Origin: Gnetum montanum
Lineage: Eukaryota; Streptophyta; Gnetopsida; Gnetales; Gnetaceae
Direction: 5' to 3'
DNA length: 64,000 nucleotides
NCBI GenBank assembly: GCA_015680685.1
Contig: MNCI01027317.1
Coordinates: 161,205-225,204, forward strand
Shown: one piece after another, positions 35,641 to 47,811 of the stretch
Layout of the letters: each line of letters opens with the position of its first letter
How positions within the stretch are numbered: the stretch's first letter is position 1
Made by a program: the position numbers and the translations under genes
Notes under the pieces: model-generated
The model's database searches: none
What the model was told of the DNA's origin: nothing
The model's input: only the letters and a program-made list of their open reading frames with translations

Positions 35641-36434
35641 AAAATTTTGAAATGTGAATATCTTGAAAAATACAAGGAATTTTTGAATAAATTTGGAATT
35701 CATAGAGTCCCAAAAAAGCCAAGAGTATGATGAAATCATTAAATAAGGTCTTTGAAAGCTCAAAAAAATTCAAAAATTTGATGGAGAAAGTGTGCATTGA
35801 ACAAAATATGTAAAGGAGCATATGGTTGGATGCAAAAGATGGATGTACAAAAGCTTTTGATTACAAAAATGCCTAAGGATAAGGTGCTTAATGAACCCAA
35901 CCAAAAGATATGCAAGTGGGTCCTCCACATAGTAGGCACATGCCTTGTTTGCCCTTACATAACCTCAACTAAAGGAATCTATGGACCCCATAGACGATTA
36001 ATGATTGATAAAAGTTAAGGACCAAAACTTGGAAGATTCTACCAAAGAATTCAACTATGCCAAATAAAGACACCAAATCAAGAACATGGACACCGGTAGT
36101 GAAGTGAGTTACAGGTAGCATGGATGGATGATGGAGAAGGTGAAATGGAATTCGAAATTGAGGTCATAAAAAGTCTCTTGTGGTTTTGTGTTTAAAATGA
36201 CCTGAGAATATCCATGCTTAGTCCAAACCGAAACTGATCCACTTTCAGTGACTTCACATCGCCACTCCAAAACTAATCCATCCCCTCAAGACATAAGAGT
36301 GTTCCCATAGAACAACCATTATTCCATAAAGAGAAGAAAAAAGAAGTAGGGAGTGAGAGAGGGCCTTAGTTAGAGGGGACCTTATGGCATGGGTAATATG
36401 TCTTTTTAGTCCCATAACTAGTGCTTGTAGCATG

Positions 36435-36545
36435 TTTATTTGTCTAAGGGATATGCTTTGAATTCCCATCATGTTGTTTTTTCTTTTTTGTTTTTCTTTT
36501 TTTTTCTTTTTGGATGGGCACCACACCATGCAAAGACTTTATTCA
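36435..36545 (-). repeat. Poly-T hairpin cassette, one copy, spacer of D
   Basis: ATGCTTTGAATTCCCATC, a T-rich run, then GGATGGGCACCACACCATGC; the CCCATC/GATGGG arms can pair. Confidence 0.6.
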
Positions 36546-37167
36546 ATTTTTTGTTATTAGTTGACATGAAATGATAAAAAGTCTATGAGAACACTCATGC
36601 ATCCAAGCAAGTAGAAGAGTACAAAGAGTATTAAGTTCCCTTGAATTTACACCCTATGCAAACCTTTGAATCCTTCCCAATTTTGGAAACTACCAAGGTC
36701 ATAAATTTATTAAAATTTTATTTAATGAAAGGAACCTCATACTTCCAAAACAAGGAAAACCATAGAATTTGTGGATGTGTGAATGTCATGAACTCACCGT
36801 TTGTTCCATGGAAAAGAAACCATCTCTTATCCATCGGTACAAAAATTCAAAAATAGAAACTAGACATTAGCAAACAAAATATTAAGCACAAACCACCATT
36901 AGCAATATCTACAACACCATTGTGTCCTGTTGGCACAAAGCACGTTTATAAACAAATATTAGAAAAGAACACTAAAATAAAGTAAAATATATAAGAAAAT
37001 ATAACATACTCAAGAAAGATTTAAATGTACTAACGATGGTGTAAAATAAAAATGATATAAAATAGGAAAAAATTTAAAAAATCAAAAAGGTGTAAAATAA
37101 ATAATTCGTAAAGATAAAAAATGTGTAAAACAAAAAAGATAGAAAAATTGAGATGCCATGTGTATGA

Positions 37168-38500
37168 TTAACACAAATGGCCATCTCCCCTATGATTGCG
37201 TTGGAAGGAAGAGATCCAAAAAATTGAGCATGGTTGCCCATTCGATGAGGTATTTGTTGCACTAGCTTGCTTGGGCTAGTGAAAAAGCTTTATCTGTTGG
37301 ATGTTGACTAATTACTTTTTGTTTGGGCTTTCATGTTTGTATATGATCATGGCCCTAGGAGGAAATGTTTCATCAATTATATAAGGTCCCTCCCACAACA
37401 TTTGGAATTTGGGTTTTTGAGGTACATGTGTGGGATTCCAGCAAAGAACCTTATCTCCCAATTGAAATTTTATTTTCCATTTCTAAGATCATGACATTGT
37501 TTGTTGAATGCCTTGTGCACTTCATTCCAAGACAAGACTACTAATTGATTTTCATTTAGTACATTTAGGATGATCAGTCTTTCTTTTTGTGCCAAACTTA
37601 GGTTAAGATCCAAGTCATAGGTTGTTAAGAGAGTATGGAGCTCAAATTAAATTGGAAGTGTTGGCAGTTTTTCACTAACTCATAGGAAGAGTAGCCAACA
37701 GGGAGTTTCCATGTTGAGTGGTAGGCCCAAAGAGCATTGTTGAGTTTTTTTCTCTAGTCTCTTCTATATTTGCTAATAGTTCTTGTTAGAATCTTTGTCA
37801 TCTCCCTATTAGTGACCTCTGCTTAACCGTTGGCTTAGGGGCGATAAGGTGTTGTTAATTTATGTTCAACTCCCAAGCATTACATGAGTTTTTGAAAAGT
37901 GACACCTGTAAAATGGGTTCTGTTGTTAGAAATCAGTGCATATGGCACCCCAAACCTATTCACAACACTTTGTTATATAAATTTAGTAGTAGTGAATGAT
38001 GTACAGTCAATGACAGCTACTTCTTCTACCCATTTGGTATAGTAGTCAATGGCAACAATTATATATGCCTTCTCATTGGACATGGATGTGATGGAACCTA
38101 TGAAATTTATGTCTCATATGTTAAAGGGTTATAGTGGTTAAATCCACTATTGAGGACCCTCCATACATGTGGTCATCCCATCATCTTGTTGACAACACTC
38201 ACAGGACTGGACAAATTGGTGGACATCCCTAAAGATTGTGGGCCAATAGTATCCTACCATTAGGATTTTTATGGCCATGCATTGCCCAGCATAGTGGCCT
38301 TTGCAAGGGCCTTAGTGAGCATCCTAGAAAATACACAATTGATCTACATCAAGTACACAACAAAAAACTAGGCCATTAGTACACACCTTGTAAAGGTATC
38401 CATTGATTTCCATGAAGTGCTTAGCCCAATGAAGAAACTGTTATTTCTTCTTGTGGTCTAGATCTTGTGGCATCTCTTGAGTGAGAAGATAAGTAAGGAT
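37168..38500 (-). pseudogene. Integrase of element D, degenerate
   Basis: Aligns by eye with the integrase of C: HPKANGQAEV-type text near 37800-37840, the GYSSYELVSEKLP-like block near 37660-37700 and the C-terminal domain near 37400-37500. Reads on to the family pol end GGDGHLC with stop at 37170-37168. Frames are broken throughout. Confidence 0.7.
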
Positions 38501-38559
38501 GTCATCATATCATTTTGGTTCTATGGACATTTGTTCATTTATTACACTAGTAAATAGGA

Positions 38560-39050
38560 GTTCATCAGGAAATTGGTCAGAGAAAAGGCTCTCTTTCTCT
38601 TTGTTATCCCATCATAACTCAGACAAGTGATCAATGATCACATTCTCAATCTCCTTTTGATCTACCATTTTGAGATCGAATTCTTGCAAGATCACCAACC
38701 ACCTTATGACATGAGGGCTCATCATTGGCTTGTTCACGAGGAAGTGAATGGCACTATGATCAATGTGCACAAACACTTTATATCAAAGCACATAGTACCT
38801 AAGCTTTTCCAAAGCATACACCACTGTCAATAGTTTTTTTTCCATGGTGGTGTAACTTAGTTGTGCATCCACAATGCTTCAACTTACGTAATGGATGTAA
38901 TATGGACATTTCTTATCGTCCAACTGCATAAGCATGGCTTCCAAGGCATAATTAGATGCATCTATCATGATATGAAATGGTTTGGACCAATCAGGTCCTC
39001 ATAGAATTAGAGTCTCTATGAGCTTTTACTTGAGGCTTTGGAATGCATTT
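38560..39050 (-). pseudogene. RNase H domain of element D, degenerate
   Basis: The minus strand keeps FHIMIDASNYALEAML near 38940-38980, the LSYTTMEKKLLTVVYALEKL-like block near 38810-38860, and VFVHIDHSAIHFLVNKP near 38735-38785. Confidence 0.7.
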
Positions 39051-39990
39051 TCACATTCCTTGGTCCACATGAAGGCAGCATCTTTCTTTGTTAGCTTGAC
39101 CAATGATTTCACGATCTTAGAAAAATCCTCTATGAATCACTAGTAGTAACTAGTGTGTTCAAGGAATGACTAAACACCTTTGACAATTTCTAGTTAATGA
39201 GTGATTCCTTGGATGACCCTTATCTTTTCATGGTCTACCTTGATCCCTTCCTATGAAATATCAGTGCCCCAATACAATTCCTTCTTGAACCATGATATGG
39301 CTCTTTTGCCAATTAAGCTACAAATTTTTTTCCACACATCTTTTTAGTACTTGCTTAAGGTGGTTCAAGGTTTGCTCAAAGGTAGCACCATAAGTGAAAA
39401 AGTCATTCATGAAGACTTTTACTTTGCTACCTATTTGCTACTGAAAGATGCTTAAGACTAAATGTTAGAAAGTGGCAGGAGCATTGCATAAACAAAAAGG
39501 CATCTTATGATATGCAAAGGTCCCCTAGGGACTTGTGAATGTTGGTTTCGCCTAATCTTCTGGTGCAATCTAGATTTGGTTATAGCCATTATAGATATAC
39601 AGAAAACTATAACAACAATGCCTAGATATGGTGTCCAACACCTGATCAATGAATGACAATGAAAATTGATCTTTGAATGTTACCATGTTTAATAGTCTAA
39701 AGTTGATACAAACCTACCATTTGCCATCTCACTTTGGCACTATGATGAGTGGATTGACCCACTCGCTATCTGCAATAGGGTAGATGAACCCTGCCTTGAG
39801 GAGTTGCTCAATCTTCTCTTTGACGATTTACTTCAATTTTTTCTTAGTTTCATGGACAGATTAGTGTAAATGTGATGCTAGCATATTCATGGATCAATTC
39901 AAATGAGTTTAGGATATGACTAAGCAAAGGTTGTTGGCCATTTTTTGATCACTTTCAATAGTTTTGATTTCTATTCAAGAGCACGTTTGG
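39051..39990 (-). pseudogene. Reverse transcriptase of element D, degenerate, catalytic Asp lost
   Basis: Blocks correspond to those of C, in order, including SEWVNPLIIVPK-type text near 39740-39775. The catalytic box at about 39400-39430 reads KVFMNDFFTYG: the first Asp of FMDD is Asn (GAT to AAT). Confidence 0.75.
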
Positions 39991-40429
39991 TATTAAGTAT
40001 GACCAACTTACCATTTTTCAAGAATGCATATTCTAGGCCAATAGGTAGAGTTTTCAACTCTAGTGGCTCTTGTTTAAAATTCTCAAGGACCTACAACTTT
40101 TACCAATTAGTATTAACATTCTCATCATTAAACAGTTTGTGATGAACTTGCTTTAGTTCATCCATGCCTACTACATAAGCACATGTCAAGCTCTTAGTGG
40201 GTTCCATGCACATTGTCCTGCTATTAGAATCAACGGTCAACCACTGGGTGCCCTCTTGTTTTGTGGCTACTATGCATAAATGCCTTTGAATATCTACTTC
40301 ATGTGCACACTGCTTACATGTAGAAATAGATGCTCATTTCACAAACCAGACTTTTTGCATGTAATTGCACCCTGTATTGTTGTACGCGATGCATGGAGCT
40401 CATATATTCTTGATCTTTCCAAGTGCATT

Positions 40430-40890
40430 TTCTAGGTAAATCAGTGCTTAGCATTCTCCAGGGAAAGATCTTTGATGCCTATTCTTGCATCAACAGTGCT
40501 TAGCCATGTCCTTCCCATGATGATTGGGAAGTTCCTCTTATAGTTCTCAACCTTGATTACTAGGAAATCGACAAGATATGACGACTCACAGACAATGGTC
40601 ACAATTTCTTCAATAAGCCCCAATGGAATAGTGATGGACTAGTCTATCAATTCCAATATGATATTGCTCTTCTTGAGAGGCAGCAGGTTCTAGGCAGGAT
40701 ACATCTTATGAGAAATCAAGTTCACATTAGAATTTGAATCAAGAAGAGCTTTACATGGTTCATTTCTAGCAATTTGTAAATAGATAAGGGGACTCCTAGG
40801 ATCAGCTAATTTCCTAGAAAGGTCGCTAACTTGGATCCAATCAAATACAGCATGGGTGAGCATAATAGTATGGATTTTGGATGACATTTG
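40430..40890 (-). pseudogene. Aspartic protease of element D, degenerate
   Basis: Two open pieces: 40887-40690 (MLTHAVFDWIQ, then KALLDSNSNVNLISHKMYPA) and 40623-40441 (MGLIEEIVTIVCESSYLVDF, FPIIMGRTWLSTVDARIGI). The active site reads DSNS. Confidence 0.75.
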
Positions 40891-40999
40891 GTTTGAAGAG
40901 GATCCAATGGATGGTTTGCAAAGGATGATGTAGAAATAGGGTGACCAATCGCCGAATTCTATGAAGGCTTAGTAGGCCTATTGATTCAGAAGAATGATC

Positions 41000-43162
41000 T
41001 TTTATAAGCATGAGGTTCCAAACCCCTCAGTTGATGAATTGGTTGTAGATTAATGGCCCTAGTAGCATTGCGTTGTTGCGATTGGGTTGAAAGTTCATCC
41101 TACATGGATGGAGCAGGTGGTAGCTATGTTGGGGTAGAGGAACAGGTGTAGAAACAAGAGAAGGATAAGAATAAAATGTGGCATCCTTCCTGGAATGTGG
41201 AGAATGAGCTTTGTAGTATTTGGAAGGGTGGTAGTGATGTTGGAAAGGAGAAACATGATTAGGAAAAGTCATGTGGAGATAGGGGTTGCTAAACGTAATA
41301 CCCATATGGATCTGGTTACATGTAAGGGTATTACTACCTTAGTGGTGGCATCCCCCATAACTATGGTTGGTACCATTGTTGATATTGCTCGTACAGTTGT
41401 GGTGGAGTTCCACTTGGATAATATTATTGTTGTTGATGGAACTACCTAGGATTTCCTTGAGGATAAGATAACCTTCTGGGTGTTTGCCTTTTGGCTAGTT
41501 GTGGATTTAGATCATACATCCCAGACTCCTATAAGTGTGACATAATGGGGCAACATCCCTTAGGATGTTCATATTGGTAGATGTCACATCCACCATCATT
41601 ATCTAATTTAGTTTCTACAACTTCATCTACTATAGTAATCTTGGCCTTACCCCTTTAGTAGGCACATTCAGCTTCTTTTTGGCTCTTGCGGTTACGATCA
41701 CTACTCTGCTCTCATGATTCTTTGGCAATTTTTAGAGTAGTTTAGAATTTTTCATCAAGCGGTGATTCTTTCTCACTATTGCAAAATTGAACCTCCCTCT
41801 TTTTAATGAAAGGATCCCTATTGTATTCTTTTATATGTTCATGTTTCCTCAACTCTCTTTCTTCTTTTGCTACTTGCTCAATTAGCCTTTGGATCTAATG
41901 GACTCTGAGTTCAGATAGTCTTCCTTAGGCATAAACCCTAAGAGTTCTCCTCATTTCATATCTAAGTCCATCAATGATCTGACAAAGTTGTTCCCATTGA
42001 GAATAACCATGCCTAGGGCATTGATGTATGAGAGAATAGTATCTTCTCATGGCAGCATCCAAGGATTCATGGTTTTCTTACTTCCATCCTTGGACCTCCC
42101 TTCTTAGATTAGACACTTTAGAGTACATCTAATACTTGTCATTAAATAACTCTAGCATTGTACTCCACTTGTGGATGGATTCTAACTCCAAGGACCAGTA
42201 CCAGCTTTCTGCTTCCTTGATGAGTGTCCTAGGAAATAGCTTTAGTTTCTACCAATCTTTTTCAATATTTTGTAAAGCACATGCATCGTGAAAAGCTTAA
42301 AGATGTGTTTTTGGATTAGAGTTATATCACCCTTCAAATCTAGGAATATTGTTCATATCAAGTCATTTGATTTGACTATCTTTCACATACTTGGTTGGAA
42401 TTTTTATAGCCTCTACAGTATTTAGCATGCTTCAAGTTGTCAGCAAAGGCTCATCATCATCATTATTTTGATGATGTCAATAACGTCCTCTACCAACCCT
42501 TTGTTTATGGTGGGCCTAGCAATCATCATTGTTGTCTTGTTGTTCACCTCCATCACAGTTGCTCTTTCTATAGCATTTGTCAAAACCATAAGAGGAAGAA
42601 AAAGATGTAGATGAAGAGGGTAAAGAGGGAGGAGGACTACCAACTCTTCTTCAGTTGTCATGGCCACATTCGTTAGTTTTCTTATCCTCTTGATGCTTAC
42701 TTGAGCCCTTGCCTTGACTACCATTTTTACTTAAACTTGGATTGCTGTTAGTGGACTACAGATTCAAGATCGCACCAATCTTCATGTTGAGAGCCCCCAA
42801 AGGGAGGGTCCTCATTGTCATTTTGGTTAAGTAGGAACAAGGGATTGGTAAACCATTTTTCCTTCATAAACTCATGGTGCTTCTCCTGGTGTCGATCTAA
42901 TCCTGGTATTCATAATCATGCACAACATACTCCTCTTGAAGATCTTGGATACCCAACCTCCTAAGAGTTTGAAGTAGCATCCCAAGCATAAATTGATCAA
43001 AGGCATTACAATGTTTCCTTCCATATCTTATCATTGTAGTTGTTCATCTTGATGTAGGATGAAGGTGAAGTCAAGCACATACTCATTTGGATGAGTATAC
43101 ACCACCTTACATTCTTGAGGGACTAGTTGTTTAGTATCATCATGCTTGTAAGAAGAAGACAT
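41000..43162 (-). pseudogene. gag: gag of element D, degenerate
   Basis: ATG 43162-43160 opens MSSSYKHDD, followed by the family signature VVYTHPNEYVLDFTFILHQD. A Ser-rich middle (about 42570-42650), the capsid domain (about 42280-41920), a Lys/Glu-rich segment and a zinc knuckle near 41555-41600 follow in the same order as in C. In the knuckle one Cys is Tyr (G-to-A change) while HPKGCC is kept. Confidence 0.7.
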
Positions 43163-43294
43163 TTTGTAATATAAATAAGATATTAATGTGCTTTTGTGAT
43201 TATATTTATTGTGAGAATGATTTTGACCTTAGGGTTCATCCAATGATGTTATTGATGTTCACTAAACCTAGATAGCACATGTTTCAAACAAAAA

Positions 43295-43315
43295 GAGTCC
43301 CCAACAATAGCGCCA
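43295..43315 (-). other. Primer binding site of element D
   Basis: Minus strand TGGCGCTATTGTTGGGGAC, the best preserved copy of the tRNA-Asp-type site in the window, one base after the 5' LTR. Confidence 0.85.
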
Positions 43316-43316
43316 A

Positions 43317-44262
43317 TGATGAGTGATTGAGGTACCCCTACACTCAACCATATAAATTACGAAGCATTCATGCATGATTTGGTCAAATTCTGCAGATTTT
43401 ATGTCTTTTGGTACACTAGTCTCCTAGGAAGTGAACTTTACCCTAACATTCATTTGTTGTCTTCCCAATTACACTTTTGATTTACAAAGGTATGGTTAAG
43501 TGTAATCGAGACATCTAGTTTTTATTATTTTATGTTTTATGTTCTTGATGCTTAAAATAGAGAAATGAAGTAATTTAATAACTAATTTAATTTAACTAGT
43601 TAACTAATCTCTAACTAGTCCTAACATAAGCATCTGGTTCCACTTTTCGTACACATCCTAAACCCACATATTTGCTACTGGGATTACTAAGTGTTTATGC
43701 TATTGGGTGAATCAAGCAATAATGCTACCAGCATTACCAAGCGAATACATGTTTACGCTCAAAGCGGTTGTACTTATGTGTTTAATCCATTTAGCTTAAT
43801 TAATTAACTAATCACTTGGAGTCTGATTTAGCTTAATCAATTGCATTATTAATGAAAATAGAAAATGCATAAATAAATCATTAATCTATTCCAAGTGTTG
43901 CAAGGTTTGATTAAAAGGCTCATCTTTATTGTTGTTCACACTAGTGTGTTTAGGTATAATAGTGCTCAAATAAAGATCTATACACTTTTTGACTCCTGCT
44001 ACAAGCACTCAGAGAAATATTCTAACTCTCAAATGATAAAATTGCAAGAGCTCTACTACAACTATGACTTCCCTCCATAAACATAGCTAGTGAGCGTGTA
44101 TTTATAGACTTTATTGTGGAGCTATGTCAATGGGGCCCCATAGATGTAGCAAACACTACATTAATGCGGCCCCATTGATGGGGCAACACCACATAGACGA
44201 GGCTACATTGACGAGGCCACGTCAACAAGGGCCTATTGATGCAACACACCAATGATTAATCA
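43317..44262 (-). repeat. 5' LTR of element D
   Basis: Pairs with 31118-32049. TATAAATA is the complement of 44099-44106. The outer end reads GATTAATCA where the 3' LTR has GATTCATCA. Confidence 0.87.
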
Positions 44263-46670
44263 CCATCCTTTCCAAAAATATCTAGAAAAGCTTGATGCAA
44301 ATTATTGTTAGCTTTAAATAAATTTTCATGATTAGAAATTCATTTTTCAAAATTCATTTTCCTCTTTCTATTTAAACGATAAAGGCTTGAAGCTTCATTC
44401 CAAAATAATCCATCTATTATGCATACGCAGATAAGAAATTGAGGTGATAGCAAATTTGTTTCATGTAGTACATAATTTAGATGCATTAGTAGCCCAAGCT
44501 TCTTCATTACAAAGAAAGCCACATGGGCTAATTTTTAAGCATATCTTCTAAAATTGTAATATGATTGTAGTTTCAATATTTATTAAGCTTGCACCAAGTC
44601 TTCCACATTTTTTTAAGAATTGGAAAACTAGGAATAGAAATGGCTCAAGAAAAACAAAAGACAATGAATAAAGTTATTAGAAGATCAACTATTATCATTC
44701 TTAGGGTCTCCTTGCATAATTTTGTTTCTTAAAAGGAGCAACCAAACATCATCTTTGTTAATGCACTTTGCAATTCATTTGGCTACATGAGAAATACCTT
44801 GGTTATAACAATTAATGAGGCTAAGTCTTTCATCTTTCTTCCTACTAGTGCAAATATCCTAGGCAACTCGATAAAAAGCTATTCTACATTGCTTAGTAGA
44901 TCTAATAAACTAATGCATAATACGATCAATTTTATCATAAGAAGTTTTAGAAGGAGCTCAACAACTAAATTAGTAAATATGAGTTGACTGAAACCTTTGC
45001 TTAATAATTAAAACTTTCCAAGCAAGGGTGAGCTTTTCTTTTTCTGTTTGTCAAGCTTCTTTTAAATTTTATCGACCACATAATTCCACAAAATAGTAAG
45101 ATCATAAAATGAATTCTAAAACTAGATTGATAAATCCAAGGGCTTTCAATAGATGTAAGTAAAACTTTTAGTTTCAGTTTTATTGATCATGAGTGGTATA
45201 AATTTGAATAGCATATAAAACCATCCATGGAGAATCTTGGAGTTATAAACATCACAGTCCATGCAAAAACTAAAGAAAAAAGTACTCCAACCCAAACATG
45301 AGCATAGTTGAGCTAGTTATGCATTTGTTGTTAAGGTATCTCTAGTATGAGGTTAGGAGTTTAATTCTCAATTGTGCATACAACTAGCAATTTAACTAGC
45401 AGGATCATTTAATGTTAGAAAAAGGCAACATATTGTATTTAAACAACATAAGAAAATTAGAACCAACAACAACATCATAGCACACTTAGAAGATAGAAAT
45501 TGAGGAGTGAAGTTTAACTCCATCTTAAGCATCTAAAATAGAGTTATAAGTTACTTTGCACATAAATAAAAAGTATCTCCAATTTTGTATTTGATTTAGA
45601 ACCTATGCATGAGGTGCACTAGTAGTAAATTGTGACAGTAGACAAGCCAATTGCAACTTGATTGGAGGGTAAACTTATGAAATAACATTGTTACTTTAGC
45701 AAGATATGAAGTTCATTTTAATAAGATGATCGTTACATTGCTTTCATATCAAAATTAATAATTGTGGAATAGCTATAACTTGCAAATGATTATTAATCAT
45801 AATGGATAAAAATTTCAAAAATGATTGTTGGCAACAATTGATTGGGAAATGAACCCTTAAATAGGAGCACACTAATTTCTTTCACTTTGTGACGGTCATA
45901 AAACATATGTAATGGAGATTCAAAATCATTGTAAAATGGATAATAGTAATGAGAATTCCAAAATATTGAAGTCTAGAACCAATAGGCAAACCGTTGTTTA
46001 ACAAGTACCATATAAAACGTTTTTATTTTTGATTGCTAGCAACTTTGCCACAAATTTCTAAAAGTGTTTATCCACCTTTCATGACTTCAATTTAAACTAG
46101 ACTTATGATTTAGGTACTCAAAATGATTCTACCTTGGGCAAAATTTATTAATGATCTATTTAATAGTCAAGTCTTGAAGTGAAGATCTATCATTTAAAAC
46201 TCAACTATCTTTAAGCTTCTAAGTGGAATCCTATGGGACTTTAACATGAAGTCTAACCATTGAACCAATATCATTTCATAATGGCTCATAATTCCTAAAA
46301 ATTGGAAATTTTTGCATCGAATTTTCAACCTACATAATACCATCTTTATTTATTAAATTATCCTAGCTTTGCATAGGCAAAATTTTTAAGGACATAGTAG
46401 GATGCAGGAAATTTTTGGTGGCTAAATTAAATAAAAGTGAAAGTGAATGAGAATGGAGCATAATTAAAGTAACATTTTTTTTACATCTATTCCAAAAGAA
46501 GTTTTAAATTCTACCATTTCCTCCACATAGCTTTTAGAAAGGGAGATCCTTGAATAGTAAGAGGAATATGAGTGAAAATTCAATAGAGCCATGAAAAATG
46601 ATGAACTTGAAGATAACAATCAATTTGATGAAAACTAAAGCTGAGCAAAATTTTCTAGTTTTCATCACCT
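44263..46670 (-). pseudogene. LINE reverse transcriptase ORF, right of element D
   Basis: Minus-strand text without long open frames, but with RT-3'-region patterns. Around 45870-45700 a frame reads CSYLRVHFPINCCQQSF then MINNHLQVIAIPQL, like the conserved YLGxP...FW...AIP segment of plant LINE ORF2. Near 44522-44340 a frame reads MAFFVMKKLGLLMHLNYV, similar to the post-RT linker. In minus order this is followed, across element D, by the zf-RVT domain at 30700-31117, giving the expected order. Confidence 0.6.
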
Positions 46671-46929
46671 TTCATAGCCTCAAAATCCACTTAGTAGTGA
46701 GTTGATCATTAAAACTTGTATTCCTTTGGCAAGTTGCAAACTTTCCAAGCAATATGAGAAAATCCCTTATGAGTATGTAATTTTTGATAATCTTATCAAA
46801 GTTGAGATAACAAGCCTTACTAGCAACCAATAAGGAAGAGTAATAAACATGAACACATGATAGAATATGTTTAGCCACAATAATTTTGCATAAGAAATAA
46901 AAATTAGAGAGAACACAACTGAGTTTTAA

Positions 46930-47250
46930 AAAGAATGGTTGAATAAGATCAAAATCAAAAAACACAAACAAAATCAAAATCAAGATAGAAAGAAAAAAGA
47001 ACAGAGACACTCAAAATGGATAAAACTTAACCTTAACAAAGTAAAATCAAAATGGAGGAGCCTAATGTAGACAAAATCAAAATGGGAGGAGCCTAATGTA
47101 GACAAAATCAGAATAAAAAATACAACAAAATGATAATCTAAAATCCAAAGGGAAAAAAATAACAATACGAAATTCAAAGAAGCCATGAATTATAAAATCA
47201 ATTATAAAATACGAAATTCAAAGAAGCCATGAAAAAACAATATCAAAATC
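46930..47250. repeat. AAAATC-rich region with short tandem duplications
   Basis: (A)AAATCAAAATC steps are repeated many times. AATGGAGGAGCCTAATGTAG and AATGGGAGGAGCCTAATGTAG stand in tandem at about 47050-47105 (unit about 30 bases), and AAATACGAAATTCAAAGAAG occurs near 47164 and again near 47209. Confidence 0.7.
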
Positions 47251-47421
47251 TAAGAAATGAAAGAATAAAAACAAATCAATTATAAAATATACAGCCAAAA
47301 TCAAAATCCAAAGAGCGACGATAGCTCAACTAAGTAGCTCACATGCTTTGCAAGTGGGAGATACTAGTTGGAAAGGTTACATGTATGCCCATATTTTACA
47401 TGTAAAATATCCAAACATATT

Positions 47422-47450
47422 ATATATATATACACACACTATGAATTAAG
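47422..47450. repeat. TA/CA microsatellite
   Basis: ATATATATATACACACAC directly upstream of the gene-containing region. Confidence 0.85.
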
Positions 47451-47650
47451 TTGCTATATTTTTCGTTGTCGCTAAAAAGGCGATATTTTAATTTTGCTCA
47501 TATTTTACGGGTAAAATTGCCAAAAACGGGTGAACGAGCCGTCAAACTCAAAGTGCTTCCTATAATTTATTTTCGGTTTGTTCACTTCCTTTAATTTCAA
47601 AACTTATGCCCGAATTAGCATTAGCGTTCTATTCCGACGCCCAAACCTGT

Positions 47651-47658
47651 TTCCCGCC
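47651..47658 (+). promoter_or_regulatory. E2F-type site upstream of ORC5
   Basis: TTTCCCGC fits the plant E2F consensus TTTSSCGC exactly and lies 153 bases before the ORC5 start codon. Plant ORC genes are known E2F targets in G1/S, so the site is functionally plausible. The transcription start is not known. Confidence 0.6.
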
Positions 47659-47811
47659 GTTATGCGAACCAGAAAACGGAGCCGTTGCAAAAACTGGAAT
47701 GGATTCATCGTCGAGATAACCAGAACCAGAAATCCATTCCCATTTCTTCTACTCCGAAGCGCAGAGTAGAGCCAGAAAATCCCCGAACTGTTATAGTTTT
47801 CTTTCGCAGAA

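Larger units (their letters stand above)
31118..44262 (-). mobile_element. Element D: full-length Athila/Tat-like retrotransposon (13.1 kb), decayed
   Basis: All parts are read on the minus strand from the 5' LTR at 43317-44262 to the 3' LTR at 31118-32049. Flanks TCATT (31113-31117) and CCATC (44263-44267) differ by two C/T changes and may be a decayed target duplication. It is inserted in a LINE ORF. Stops and frameshifts are dense; the RT catalytic box is FMND, so it cannot be active. Confidence 0.87.

Noticed and set aside
42440-42724. 94-codon minus-strand frame inside gag of D
   Set aside because: Wrong frame relative to the gag copies in B and C; it is a shadow of the Ser-rich gag region.
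47313-47384. tRNA-like stretch (TAGCTCAACTAAG and CTTTGCAAG)
   Set aside because: It recalls a tRNA-Ala or a tRNA-derived SINE head, but the acceptor, D and T stems do not pair and the B box is poor. At most a decayed SINE.
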